Shown here in pieces: positions 1-5,211 of a stretch of 5,758 nucleotides of DNA. Location: the NCBI GenBank assembly GCA_027349605.1, contig DAIEMM010000463.1, forward strand, positions 1 through 5,758. Reading direction: 5' to 3'. Positions within the stretch are counted from its first letter, which is position 1; the number at the start of each line of letters is the position of its first letter. The notes below the pieces were generated by a model. It did not search any database. It saw only the letters and a list, made by a program, of their open reading frames with translations, and was not told the origin of the DNA. The DNA is from Anaeromyxobacteraceae bacterium (lineage in GTDB: Bacteria; Myxococcota; Myxococcia; Myxococcales; Anaeromyxobacteraceae). The position numbers and the translations under genes were made by a program.

Positions 1-319
1 GCTTGCGCCCCATCGACACCAGCAGCTGGTCGAGGTACCCGGCCTGGGCCGCGGTCCGGGGGTAGCCGTAGAGGATGAAGCCTCGAGCCACGTCGGGGCG
101 CGAGAGCCGGTCCTTCACCATGGCGTTGGTGACGTCGTCGGGTACGAGACCGCCCGACGCCATGATGGCGTCCACGGTCTTGCCGAGCTCCGTGCCCCGC
201 GCCTTGTGATCGCGGAACATGTCGCCGGTGGAGATGTGGGGGACCTGGAGGTCCCGGGCCAGCAGCTTGGCCTGCGTGCCCTTGCCGGCACCCGGCGGCC
301 CCAAGAGGATGAGGATCAT
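1..319 (-). CDS. adk: Adenylate kinase, N-terminal half (3' end cut by window edge)
   Basis: Adenylate kinase is a cytoplasmic enzyme that interconverts ATP + AMP and 2 ADP and balances the adenylate pool. The window holds 106 complete codons of a protein usually about 210-220 residues long. Visible are the N-terminal strand MILILL, the P-loop GPPGAGKGT (residues 7-15, Lys13), and the AMP-site motif STGDMFR (30-36, with Asp33 and Arg36). The NMP-binding domain follows, then FILYGYPRT (81-89, Arg88), after which the sequence runs off the edge. In E. coli numbering, residue 84 is normally Asp and 86 Phe; here both are Tyr, which is odd (see findings). The ATG has a Shine-Dalgarno AGGAGA at 325-330, 5 nt upstream. 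The gene begins 30 nt after secY on the same strand, the usual secY-adk arrangement, so co-transcription is likely. Family assignment is secure; the LID domain is not visible. Confidence 0.97.
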   Translation of the reverse strand, partial: MILILLGPPGAGKGTQAKLLARDLQVPHISTGDMFRDHKARGTELGKTVDAIMASGGLVPDDVTNAMVKDRLSRPDVARGFILYGYPRTAAQAGYLDQLLVSMGRK

Positions 320-332
320 GCTCGTCTCCTGG

Positions 333-348
333 CGCGCCGCCCGGCGCG
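333..348 (-). promoter_or_regulatory. GC-rich hairpin in the secY-adk spacer
   Basis: On the transcribed strand the spacer reads CGCGCC-GGGC-GGCGCG, a perfect 6-bp all-GC stem with a 4-nt loop. It starts one base after the secY stop codon and ends two bases before the adk Shine-Dalgarno (325-330). No U-run follows, so it does not look like an intrinsic terminator. It could tune adk translation, mark an RNA processing or 3'-end protection point, or be a by-product of GC-rich sequence. The pairing is directly visible; any function is inference. Confidence 0.4.
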
Positions 349-349
349 G

Positions 350-1681
350 CTAGGCGTTCAGGCCGGCCGTGGCGCGGCCGCGGATGCGCGGGCCCCGGGG
401 ACCGGTGAACCCCTCGTAGTGGCGGGTGATGAGGTGCCCCTCGATCTGCTGGACCGTGTCGAGGGCGACGCCGACCACGATGAGGAGCGCCGTTCCGCCG
501 AAGTAGAAGGGAACGCCGAACTGGTTGATGAGGATGGTGGGCAGGATGCTCACGGCGGAGAGGTAGAGCGCGCCGCCGAAGGTGATGCGCGAGAGCACGT
601 AGTCGATGTACTCCGCGGTCTTCTTGCCCGGCCGGATGCCCGGGATGTATCCACCGTACTTCTTGAGGTTGTCGGCCACGTCCACCGGGTTGAAGGTCAC
701 CGCGGTGTAGAAGTAGGCGAAGAAGATGATGAGCACGACGTAGAAGGTGTTGTAGACCCAGCCGCCGGGGCGCATCAGGTCGGAGATCCGCTGCAGGAAC
801 GGGAACCACGACGCCAGGGTGGCCGGGAAGAGCAGGACCGAGCTGGCGAAGATGGGGGGGATCACGCCCGACGTGTTCACCTTGAGCGGCAAGTTGGTGC
901 TCTGGCCACCGTAGGTGCGCCGCCCCACAACTCGCTTGGCGTACTGCACCGGGATGCGCCGCTGGGCGCGCTCCACGAAGGTGATGAAGGCCACCACCGC
1001 CACCATGACCGCGACCAGGATGACCAGCCTCAGCTCGTCCATTCCCGCCCCCGGCGCCTTGTAGGCCGCGTAGAGCTGGAACATGGCGTCGGGCATGCGG
1101 GCCACGATGCCGGAGAAGATGATGAGGGAGATGCCGTTGCCGATGCCGCGCTCGGTGATCTGCTCGCCCATCCACATGATGAAGGCGGTGCCGGCCGAGA
1201 GGGTGATGACGGTCATGATTCGGAAGGCCCAGCCCGGCGTGGTGACCACGGCGAGCCCGGAGGGATCCCGGAGCGACTCCAGGTAGGTGGCGATGCCGAT
1301 GCCCTGGATGGCGGCCAGGACCACCGTGCCGTAGCGCGTGTACTGGGTGATGCGCTTGCGCCCGACCTCGCCCTCCTTCTGCATCTTCTCCAGCGCCGGG
1401 ACCACGACGGTGAGGAGCTGAAGGATGATGGAGGCCGAGACGTAGGGCATGATGCCCAGCGCGAAGATGGACAGCTGCTCGAGCGCTCCGCCGGAGAACA
1501 GGTTGAAGAGGCCGAGCAGGCCGCCCTGGGAGGCGACCACCTTGCGCATGGCCACGCGGTCGACGCCGGGCGTGCTGACGAACACGCCCAGGCGGTAGAC
1601 CGCCAGCATCCCCACGCTGAAGAGGAGCCGCTTGCGCAGCTCGGCGACGCGGAAGATGTTGGCGAGACTGTTGGTGAGCAT
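350..1681 (-). CDS. secY: Protein translocase channel subunit SecY
   Basis: SecY is the ten-helix inner-membrane pore of the Sec translocon. With SecE and SecG it accepts substrates from SecA or directly from ribosomes. The product is 443 residues, the same length as E. coli SecY. Hydrophobic segments lie near 20-36, 73-95, 115-135, 153-172, 183-204, 217-237, 272-292, 310-332, 368-388 and 393-412, with the plug region at about 52-72. The cytosolic loop VERAQRRIPVQYAKR (236-250) and the loop with RPGKKTAEYI (350-359) are the ribosome/SecA-facing loops; Arg350 matches the essential Arg357 of E. coli by motif. The basic C-terminal tail contains HYEGF (421-425) and RIRGR (432-436). The ATG at 1681 has Shine-Dalgarno AGGGGGAA (1687-1694) and lies 20 nt after rplO. 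The same frame stays open far upstream through rplO, but alignment with the family begins here. Stop codon TAG. Confidence 0.99.
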   Translation of the reverse strand: MLTNSLANIFRVAELRKRLLFSVGMLAVYRLGVFVSTPGVDRVAMRKVVASQGGLLGLFNLFSGGALEQLSIFALGIMPYVSASIILQLLTVVVPALEKMQKEGEVGRKRITQYTRYGTVVLAAIQGIGIATYLESLRDPSGLAVVTTPGWAFRIMTVITLSAGTAFIMWMGEQITERGIGNGISLIIFSGIVARMPDAMFQLYAAYKAPGAGMDELRLVILVAVMVAVVAFITFVERAQRRIPVQYAKRVVGRRTYGGQSTNLPLKVNTSGVIPPIFASSVLLFPATLASWFPFLQRISDLMRPGGWVYNTFYVVLIIFFAYFYTAVTFNPVDVADNLKKYGGYIPGIRPGKKTAEYIDYVLSRITFGGALYLSAVSILPTILINQFGVPFYFGGTALLIVVGVALDTVQQIEGHLITRHYEGFTGPRGPRIRGRATAGLNA

Positions 1682-1701
1682 CCCGGTTCCCCCTGCTCCG
1701 C

Positions 1702-2211
1702 CTATGCCTTGGTCTTGCCCTTGGCCTTCTTCTCGGCCTTCTGCTTCTCGCCCATCGTCTGGCGCCTGGGAAGCGGCTCGACCTTGCCTCCGGCCTTCTC
1801 GATGGTCTCGCGCGCGCCCGCGGTCACCCGCTCGACGCGCACGGTGTAGGCCCCGGCCAGGTCGCCCTTGCCGAGCACGACCACCCCGTCCGACTTGCCC
1901 CGGACGAGGCCGGCGCCCTTGAGCGCCTGCAGGTCGACCACGCTTCCGGCCGGCAGCAGGCCGAGGTCGGTCACGCGGACCTCCTCGAACTCGAGCCGGA
2001 AGTGGTTGTTGAACCCGAACTTCGGAAGGCGGCGCTGCAGCGGCATCTGGCCGCCCTCGAAGCCCTCGAAGTGCATGTTGCCCGAGCGGGCCTTCTGGCC
2101 CTTCCCGCCGCGACCGGCGGTCTTGCCCAGGCCGGAGGCCTGGCCGCGACCGACGCGCTTGCGGACCTTGGTGGCGCCGCGGGGCGCCTTGAGCTGGTTC
2201 AGCGACGACAT
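1702..2211 (-). CDS. rplO: 50S ribosomal protein L15
   Basis: L15 is a late-assembling 50S protein whose extended N-terminal arm threads into 23S rRNA. The 169-residue product has the Gly/Arg/Lys-rich arm with RVGRGQASGLGKTAGRGGKG (19-38), then ARSG and the diagnostic FEGGQMPLQRRLPKFGF block (51-67). A globular domain runs to about 148. The protein is about 25 residues longer than E. coli L15 (144). The extra length is a charged C-terminal tail (about 150-169) rich in Lys, Glu and Gln and ending KKAKGKTKA. The ATG is preceded by AAGGA (2218-2222) with 6 nt spacing, and the gene starts 36 nt after rpmD. A short 4-bp hairpin (CCTC/GAGG, 2228-2238) sits in that spacer and is probably incidental. 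Stop codon TAG. Confidence 0.99.
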   Translation of the reverse strand: MSSLNQLKAPRGATKVRKRVGRGQASGLGKTAGRGGKGQKARSGNMHFEGFEGGQMPLQRRLPKFGFNNHFRLEFEEVRVTDLGLLPAGSVVDLQALKGAGLVRGKSDGVVVLGKGDLAGAYTVRVERVTAGARETIEKAGGKVEPLPRRQTMGEKQKAEKKAKGKTKA

Positions 2212-2247
2212 GAGCGTTCCTTTCTACCCTCGTTGAGGCGCGGCGCG

Positions 2248-2484
2248 CTAGGCGCCCTTGGCGCCCTTCGACTTCCTGGCCTTGCGCCCCACCGGCGCCG
2301 GGGCGTCGACGCGCTCCCAGGCCAGGAGGTAGCCCACCCTGCGGATCATTCCCATGGTGGACGGGGTGTCGGGGATGATCTTGGACGAGTTGGTCTTCTT
2401 CAGACCCATGCCCGTCACCATCAGCCGCTGCTTCGCCGGAATCCCGGCCAGTCCGTGCTTCAAGGTCACCTTGATGGCTGCCAT
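2248..2484 (-). CDS. rpmD: 50S ribosomal protein L30 with C-terminal basic extension
   Basis: L30 is a small, non-universal 50S protein. Residues 1-58 cover the whole usual bacterial family: the first strand IKVTL, AGIPAKQR, the GMGLKKTNS motif (25-33), PDTPSTMGMI (38-47) and the final strand. The protein is 78 residues where about 60 is usual. The extra tail (about 59-78) is Pro/Ala- then Lys/Arg-rich, ending RKARKSKGAKGA, and probably contacts rRNA; that role is inferred. The ATG has AGGGGA (2490-2495) 5 nt upstream and lies 14 nt after the rpsE stop. That stop (TAG at 2499-2501) is only a few bases from the Shine-Dalgarno, which suggests translational coupling to rpsE. Stop codon TAG. Confidence 0.97.
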   Translation of the reverse strand: MAAIKVTLKHGLAGIPAKQRLMVTGMGLKKTNSSKIIPDTPSTMGMIRRVGYLLAWERVDAPAPVGRKARKSKGAKGA

Positions 2485-2498
2485 CGTCTTCCCCTGCC

Positions 2499-3005
2499 CT
2501 ATTCCTGCATATCGGCAACGGTCTTGCCGCGCATCTGGGCAACGCGATCGGCGTTGCGCAGACGCTTCAGCCCGGCCACGGTTGCCTTGAGCACGTTGTG
2601 CGGATTGCGCGAGCCCTGGCTCTTGGTGAGCACGTTGCGCACCCCGGCGGCCTCGAGCACGGCGCGGACTGCGCCGCCGGCGATCACGCCGGTTCCCTCG
2701 CTGGCCGGCTTGAGCAGCACCCGCCCTGCCCCGAAGTGCCCGAGCACCTCGTGCGGGATGGTGGTGCCGGCGAGGGGAACCAGGAAGATGTTCTTCTTGG
2801 CCTGCTCGCCCCCCTTCCGGATGGCCTCGGGCACCTCGTTGGCCTTGCCCAGGCCGACGCCGACGTGCCCCTGACCGTCGCCCACGACGATCAGCGCGGA
2901 GAAGCTGAAGCGCCGGCCGCCCTTGACCACCTTGGCGACGCGGTTGATGTGGACCACGCGGTCCGTCAGCTCGAGATCGTTCACGTTGATGATGGGAGCA
3001 GCCAT
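2499..3005 (-). CDS. rpsE: 30S ribosomal protein S5
   Basis: S5 is a 30S protein at the back of the decoding site and mRNA entry region and contributes to translational fidelity. The 168-residue product (E. coli 167) has the N-terminal double-stranded-RNA-binding-like domain at about 14-77, with VVKGGRRFSFSALIVVGDG (26-44). The C-terminal domain carries PASEGTGVIAGGAVRAVLE (100-118) and the GSRNPHNV segment (131-138). The loop where spectinomycin-resistance changes occur (about 22-30, RVAKVVKGG) is intact with no deletion. The start at 3005 (MAAPIINVND) is chosen because it gives family length and follows a GAGGG at 3010-3014 (or CAGGA at 3017-3021). A longer reading to 3098 would overlap rplR by 71 bases and has no family support. 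Spacer from rplR is 22 nt. Stop codon TAG. Confidence 0.99.
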   Translation of the reverse strand: MAAPIINVNDLELTDRVVHINRVAKVVKGGRRFSFSALIVVGDGQGHVGVGLGKANEVPEAIRKGGEQAKKNIFLVPLAGTTIPHEVLGHFGAGRVLLKPASEGTGVIAGGAVRAVLEAAGVRNVLTKSQGSRNPHNVLKATVAGLKRLRNADRVAQMRGKTVADMQE

Positions 3006-3027
3006 TCGACCCTCGGTCCTGCGGTGC

Positions 3028-3387
3028 CTAGAACTTGAGGCCGGCCTCGCGGGCCGCCTCCGCCACCGCGGCGACACGGCCGTGGTAGTCGAAACCATTT
3101 CGATCGAAGACGACCTGGGTGACGCCCTTCTCGAGCGCCGCCTTGGCGATGGCCGTGCCGACCTTCTTCGCGGCAGCGGTCTTGTCGTCTTCCTTCACCG
3201 CGTCGCGGAGCGCCTTGGACGTCGTCCCGGCGAAGGCGATGGTGCGGCCAGCCACGTCGTCGACCACCTGGGCGTAGACGTGGTTGATGCTGCGATACAC
3301 CGTGAGGCGGGGACGCTCCGCGGTGCCCGAGATCTTCTTGCGGATGCGCGCCTTGCGCTTCTCGCGCGGGGTGACTTTCTCTGCCAT
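3028..3387 (-). CDS. rplR: 50S ribosomal protein L18
   Basis: L18 binds 5S rRNA together with L5 and attaches the 5S particle to the central protuberance of the 50S subunit. The product is 119 residues (E. coli 117). It starts with the very basic arm EKRKARIRKKISG (9-21), followed by RPRLTVYRS (25-33), HVYAQVVDD (36-44), the helix with AAKKVGTAIA (72-81), and VVFDRNGFDYHGRVAAVAEA (92-111). That last block corresponds to the usual FDRGGxxYHGRV motif, with Asn-Gly in place of Gly-Gly. The ATG at 3387 is fixed by a near-perfect Shine-Dalgarno (3393-3401). An in-frame GTG at 3426 would add 13 residues (PAGSAPAQGGVP) but lies inside the spacer hairpin and is not supported. Spacer after rplF is 54 nt, among the longest here. 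Stop codon TAG. Confidence 0.99.
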   Translation of the reverse strand: MAEKVTPREKRKARIRKKISGTAERPRLTVYRSINHVYAQVVDDVAGRTIAFAGTTSKALRDAVKEDDKTAAAKKVGTAIAKAALEKGVTQVVFDRNGFDYHGRVAAVAEAAREAGLKF

Positions 3388-3392
3388 GGGTA

Positions 3393-3401
3393 CTCCTCCT
3401 T
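3393..3401 (-). promoter_or_regulatory. Strong ribosome binding site of rplR
   Basis: AAGGAGGAG lies 5 nt before the ATG at 3387 and is the best match to the anti-Shine-Dalgarno in the window. It decides the rplR start in favour of 3387 over the in-frame GTG at 3426. Its first A may close the hairpin at 3401-3427. Confidence 0.85.
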
Positions 3402-3427
3402 GCGCCGGCGCAGACCCAGCCGGCACA
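3401..3427 (-). promoter_or_regulatory. Hairpin in the rplF-rplR spacer abutting the rplR ribosome binding site
   Basis: The transcribed strand carries TGTGCCGGC (3427-3419) and GCCGGCGCA (3409-3401), which pair over 9 bp including one U-G wobble, around a 9-nt loop (UGGGUCUGC). The 3' arm touches the AAGGAGGAG Shine-Dalgarno. An alternative fold is the self-complementary 12-mer TGCGCCGGCGCA (3401-3412). No U-tract follows, so it is not an intrinsic terminator. It could set rplR initiation rate, couple it to rplF translation, or serve as a processing site. The pairing is seen; function is inferred. Confidence 0.5.
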
Positions 3428-3441
3428 TGAGCGTGCGGCGA

Positions 3442-3984
3442 CTACGCCGCGCCGGTCTTGCCTTCCTTGCGGCGGATGATCTCGGTGCTGTACTTGATCC
3501 CCTTGCCCTTGTACGGCTCGGGGGGACGGAGCTCGCGGATGCGGGCGGCGGTCATGCCCACCATGTGCTTGTCGGCCCCGCGGACGGTCACCTTGGTCTG
3601 CTTGGGATCGACCTCGGCGGTGATGCCCTCGGGCAGCTTGAAGATCACCGGGTGGGAGAACCCGAGCACGAAGTGGATCTCCTTGCCCTTCCCCTCGGCC
3701 TTGAAGCCCACCCCGACGATGTCGAGGGTGCGCTCGTAGCCCTTGGTGACCCCGTCGATGGCGTTGCGCACCAGCGTGCGCGTGAGGCCGTGGAGGGAGC
3801 GCGCCAGGATGGAGTCGTCGGGGCGGAGGACCCGCACCTCGCCCTTGTCCACCTGGAACTTCATCAGGGCGTTCGCCTGGAACGCGGTCTTGCCCTTCGG
3901 GCCCTCGACCTTCACCGTGAGTCCGTCCACGGTGACCTTGACCTTATCCGGGATCTTGACCGGAAGCTTGCCGATGCGGGACAT
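3442..3984 (-). CDS. rplF: 50S ribosomal protein L6
   Basis: L6 binds 23S rRNA near the sarcin-ricin loop and the factor-binding region. The 180-residue product (E. coli 177) starts with SRIGKLPVKIP (2-12) and contains two repeated alpha/beta domains (about 1-80 and 81-180). The second ends in the family signature PEPYKGKGIKY (155-165). GVGFKAE (91-97) and LGFSHPV (107-113) are also typical. The C-terminus is a short basic tail. The ATG has AGGAG (3990-3994) at 5 nt; the Shine-Dalgarno overlaps the TAG stop of rpsH, whose end is only 8 nt away, so translation of the two is probably coupled. Family length and motif fit rule out the longer in-frame reading that runs back through rpsH. Stop codon TAG. 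Confidence 0.99.
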   Translation of the reverse strand: MSRIGKLPVKIPDKVKVTVDGLTVKVEGPKGKTAFQANALMKFQVDKGEVRVLRPDDSILARSLHGLTRTLVRNAIDGVTKGYERTLDIVGVGFKAEGKGKEIHFVLGFSHPVIFKLPEGITAEVDPKQTKVTVRGADKHMVGMTAARIRELRPPEPYKGKGIKYSTEIIRRKEGKTGAA

Positions 3985-3992
3985 GGATGCTC

Positions 3993-4394
3993 CTACCAGA
4001 CGGTGCAGATGAGCTCGCCGCCCACCTTCTGCTTGCGGGCCTCCCGATCGACCAGGACGCCCTTCGAGGTCGAGAGGATGGCGATGCCCATTCCGTTCAA
4101 GACGCGGGGGATCTGGCCGGTGGCCACGTAGCGCCGCAGGCCCGGCTTCGACACCCGCTTGATGTCGCTGATGGCGGGCTCGCGGTCCGGCCCGTACTTC
4201 AGGAGGATGGTGATCGCCCCCTGGTGGCTCTCGTCCTTGTGGAGGACGAAGTCCTGGATGAAGCCCTCGGCCTTCAGCACCTCGGCGATGCGCGCCTTGA
4301 GGTTGGAGGCCGGGACCAGAACCTTCTCGTGGCGCGCGGAGGATGCATTCCGGACGCGCGAGAGCATGTCGCCAATTGGATCGGTGAAGCTCAT
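3993..4394 (-). CDS. rpsH: 30S ribosomal protein S8
   Basis: S8 is a primary 16S rRNA-binding protein (helix 21) needed for central-domain assembly. In E. coli it is also the repressor of its own operon, binding mRNA at the start of the L5 gene. The product is 133 residues (E. coli 130). It has DPIGDMLSRVRNA (5-17), the N-terminal alpha/beta domain, and the C-terminal RNA-binding domain with GMGIAILSTSKG (101-112), the REAR segment and VGGELICTVW (124-133). The STSKG residues (108-112) used for RNA contact are intact. The ATG has GGGAG (4403-4407) at 8 nt, overlapping the rpsN stop, and the start codon sits in a 12-base palindrome. The nine bases ending in its ATG match those at the rplE start (see findings). 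Stop codon TAG. Confidence 0.99.
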   Translation of the reverse strand: MSFTDPIGDMLSRVRNASSARHEKVLVPASNLKARIAEVLKAEGFIQDFVLHKDESHQGAITILLKYGPDREPAISDIKRVSKPGLRRYVATGQIPRVLNGMGIAILSTSKGVLVDREARKQKVGGELICTVW

Positions 4395-4401
4395 CGATGA
4401 G
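4390..4401 (-). repeat. 12-base perfect palindrome over the rpsH start codon
   Basis: CTCATCGATGAG is its own reverse complement and includes the rpsH ATG (4394-4392). In RNA it could form a 4-bp stem (CUCA/UGAG) with a UCGA loop, or pair between two molecules. The nine bases ending in the start codon, TCATCGATG, recur exactly at the rplE start (5154-5162). Function unknown. Confidence 0.45.
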
Positions 4402-4406
4402 TCTCC

Positions 4407-4592
4407 CTACCAGCTCGACTTGATGACGCCGGTGACTTCGCCCCGGAGCGCGCGATTGCGGAAGCAGATGCGGCACATCTGGAACTTGCGCAGGAATGCG
4501 CGGGGCCGCCCGCAGATCGGGCAGCGGTTGTACTGGCGCACGGGGTACTTCAGCTTGCGTGCAGCCTGCGCCATCTTCGAAAGCTTGGCCAT
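4407..4592 (-). CDS. rpsN: 30S ribosomal protein S14, zinc-binding type Z
   Basis: S14 assembles late into the 30S head. This is the short zinc-binding form (also called rpsZ): 61 residues against about 101 for the zinc-free E. coli type. The zinc knuckle is Cys24-x2-Cys27 (CPIC) and Cys40-x2-Cys43 (CRIC), with GRPRAFLRKF between. The family ending GVIKSSW is present. All four cysteines are intact, so zinc binding is expected. Its place between rplE and rpsH is the standard one. The ATG has AGGAGA (4601-4606) at 8 nt, and the gene begins 21 nt after rplE. Its TAG stop is immediately followed by GGAG, forming the rpsH ribosome binding site, which suggests coupled translation. Confidence 0.99.
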   Translation of the reverse strand: MAKLSKMAQAARKLKYPVRQYNRCPICGRPRAFLRKFQMCRICFRNRALRGEVTGVIKSSW

Positions 4593-4613
4593 CGTGTCCG
4601 TCTCCTGGTCCTG

Positions 4614-5156
4614 CTACTGGCGGAAGGGCATGCCGAGGTGGCGGAGCAGCACTCTGCCCTCCTCGTCGTTCCGCGCCGTGGTGACCACGGTGATGTTGAG
4701 TCCCTTGATCTTCTCGACCCTGTCGTAGTTGATCTCCGGGAAGATGATCTGCTCCTTCACCCCGAGGGTGTAGTTGCCCTTCCCGTCGAAGGCCTTGGGC
4801 GACACGCCCTTGAAGTCACGGACGCGCGGCAGCGCCACGTTGAGGAGCCGGTCCAGGAACTCGTAGGCACGGTCCCCGCGCAGGGTGACCATGGCCCCGA
4901 TGCTCTGCCCCTGGCGCAGCTTGAAGTTCGCGATGGACTTGCGGGCCTTGGTCACCACCGGCTTCTGACCGGTGATGGCGGTGAGCTGCTCCAGCGACGC
5001 GTCCAGGATCTTGCCATTCTGGATGGCCTCGCCGAGCCCCATGTTGACCACGACCTTCTCGACCCGGGGAGCCTGCATCGGGTTCTTCAACCCGAGCTCC
5101 TTGACCAGATTCGGCCGGATCTCCTTCTCGAACTTTTCCTTGAGACGCGCTGCCAT
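4614..5156 (-). CDS. rplE: 50S ribosomal protein L5
   Basis: L5 binds 5S rRNA with L18 and forms part of the central protuberance, contacting P-site tRNA. The 180-residue product (E. coli 179) begins with a charged helix (LKEKFEKEIRPNLVKELG, 5-22). It continues with MQAPRVEKVVVNMGLGEA (27-44), the family signature around ITGQKPVVTKARKSIANFKL (61-80), and RQGQSIGAMVTLRGDR (81-96). DFKGVSP (114-120), GNYTLGVKEQIIFPEI (127-142) and GLNITVVTTA (152-161) follow. The ATG at 5156 is chosen because it gives family length and follows AAGGAG (5163-5168) by 6 nt; upstream in-frame codons to 5276 overlap rplX. The 55-nt spacer before it is the longest in the window and occupies the position where E. coli S8 represses the operon. 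Stop codon TAG. Confidence 0.99.
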   Translation of the reverse strand: MAARLKEKFEKEIRPNLVKELGLKNPMQAPRVEKVVVNMGLGEAIQNGKILDASLEQLTAITGQKPVVTKARKSIANFKLRQGQSIGAMVTLRGDRAYEFLDRLLNVALPRVRDFKGVSPKAFDGKGNYTLGVKEQIIFPEINYDRVEKIKGLNITVVTTARNDEEGRVLLRHLGMPFRQ

Positions 5157-5201
5157 CGATGACTCCTTGCCTTCGTCCGGGGCCCTTGGCGCCGGGCGAT
5201 G
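5154..5201 (-). promoter_or_regulatory. Structured leader of rplE, possible S8 feedback site
   Basis: Within the 55-nt rplX-rplE spacer, a hairpin reads CCGG-C-GCC-AAG-GGC-C-CCGG (5195-5177): four outer and three inner pairs, one C-C mismatch and a 3-nt loop. In addition CATCG (5201-5197) can pair with CGATG (5158-5154), which includes the rplE start codon, enclosing the hairpin and the Shine-Dalgarno (5163-5168). In E. coli the S8 repressor acts at this location. I cannot recognise the conserved helix-21-like S8 core in the bases, so assignment as an S8 site is positional inference only. Confidence 0.35.
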
Positions 5202-5211
5202 CGTTCGTTCC

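Noticed and set aside
333..348. Intrinsic terminator after secY
   Set aside because: The stem is not followed by a U-tract, and adk begins at once on the same strand.
206..1849. 547-residue open frame on the plus strand, antisense to secY
   Set aside because: It is a shadow of GC-rich coding DNA: Asp/Glu/His/Gly/Arg-rich composition, no recognisable domain, and it lies over secY and part of rplO and adk, which are certain.
350..2542. 730-codon open frame in which secY appears fused to an upstream Arg/Gly-rich extension
   Set aside because: The secY frame merely lacks stops through rplO and rpmD in the wrong frame. The true start at 1681 has a good Shine-Dalgarno and gives exactly the family length.
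2910..2945. Possible spectinomycin-resistance change in the S5 loop
   Set aside because: RVAKVVKGGRRF looks like a common wild-type form of the loop with no deletion. The Ala where E. coli has Ser is not by itself a known resistance state.
3008..3018. Small hairpin GACC-GAG-GGTC covering the rpsE Shine-Dalgarno
   Set aside because: Four pairs with a three-base loop is too weak to claim in GC-rich DNA.
3388..3426. GTG start at 3426 adding 13 residues to L18
   Set aside because: The extension is not found in the L18 family, the ATG at 3387 has a near-perfect ribosome binding site, and the GTG lies in a hairpin arm.
2923..4131. 402-residue plus-strand frame antisense to rpsE, rplR, rplF and rpsH
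   Set aside because: It is complementary to four certain ribosomal genes, is low in complexity and has no domain.
3442..4476. 344-codon frame extending rplF upstream through rpsH and into rpsN
   Set aside because: The upstream part is an out-of-frame reading of rpsH. L6 starts at 3984 with SRIGKLPVKIP.
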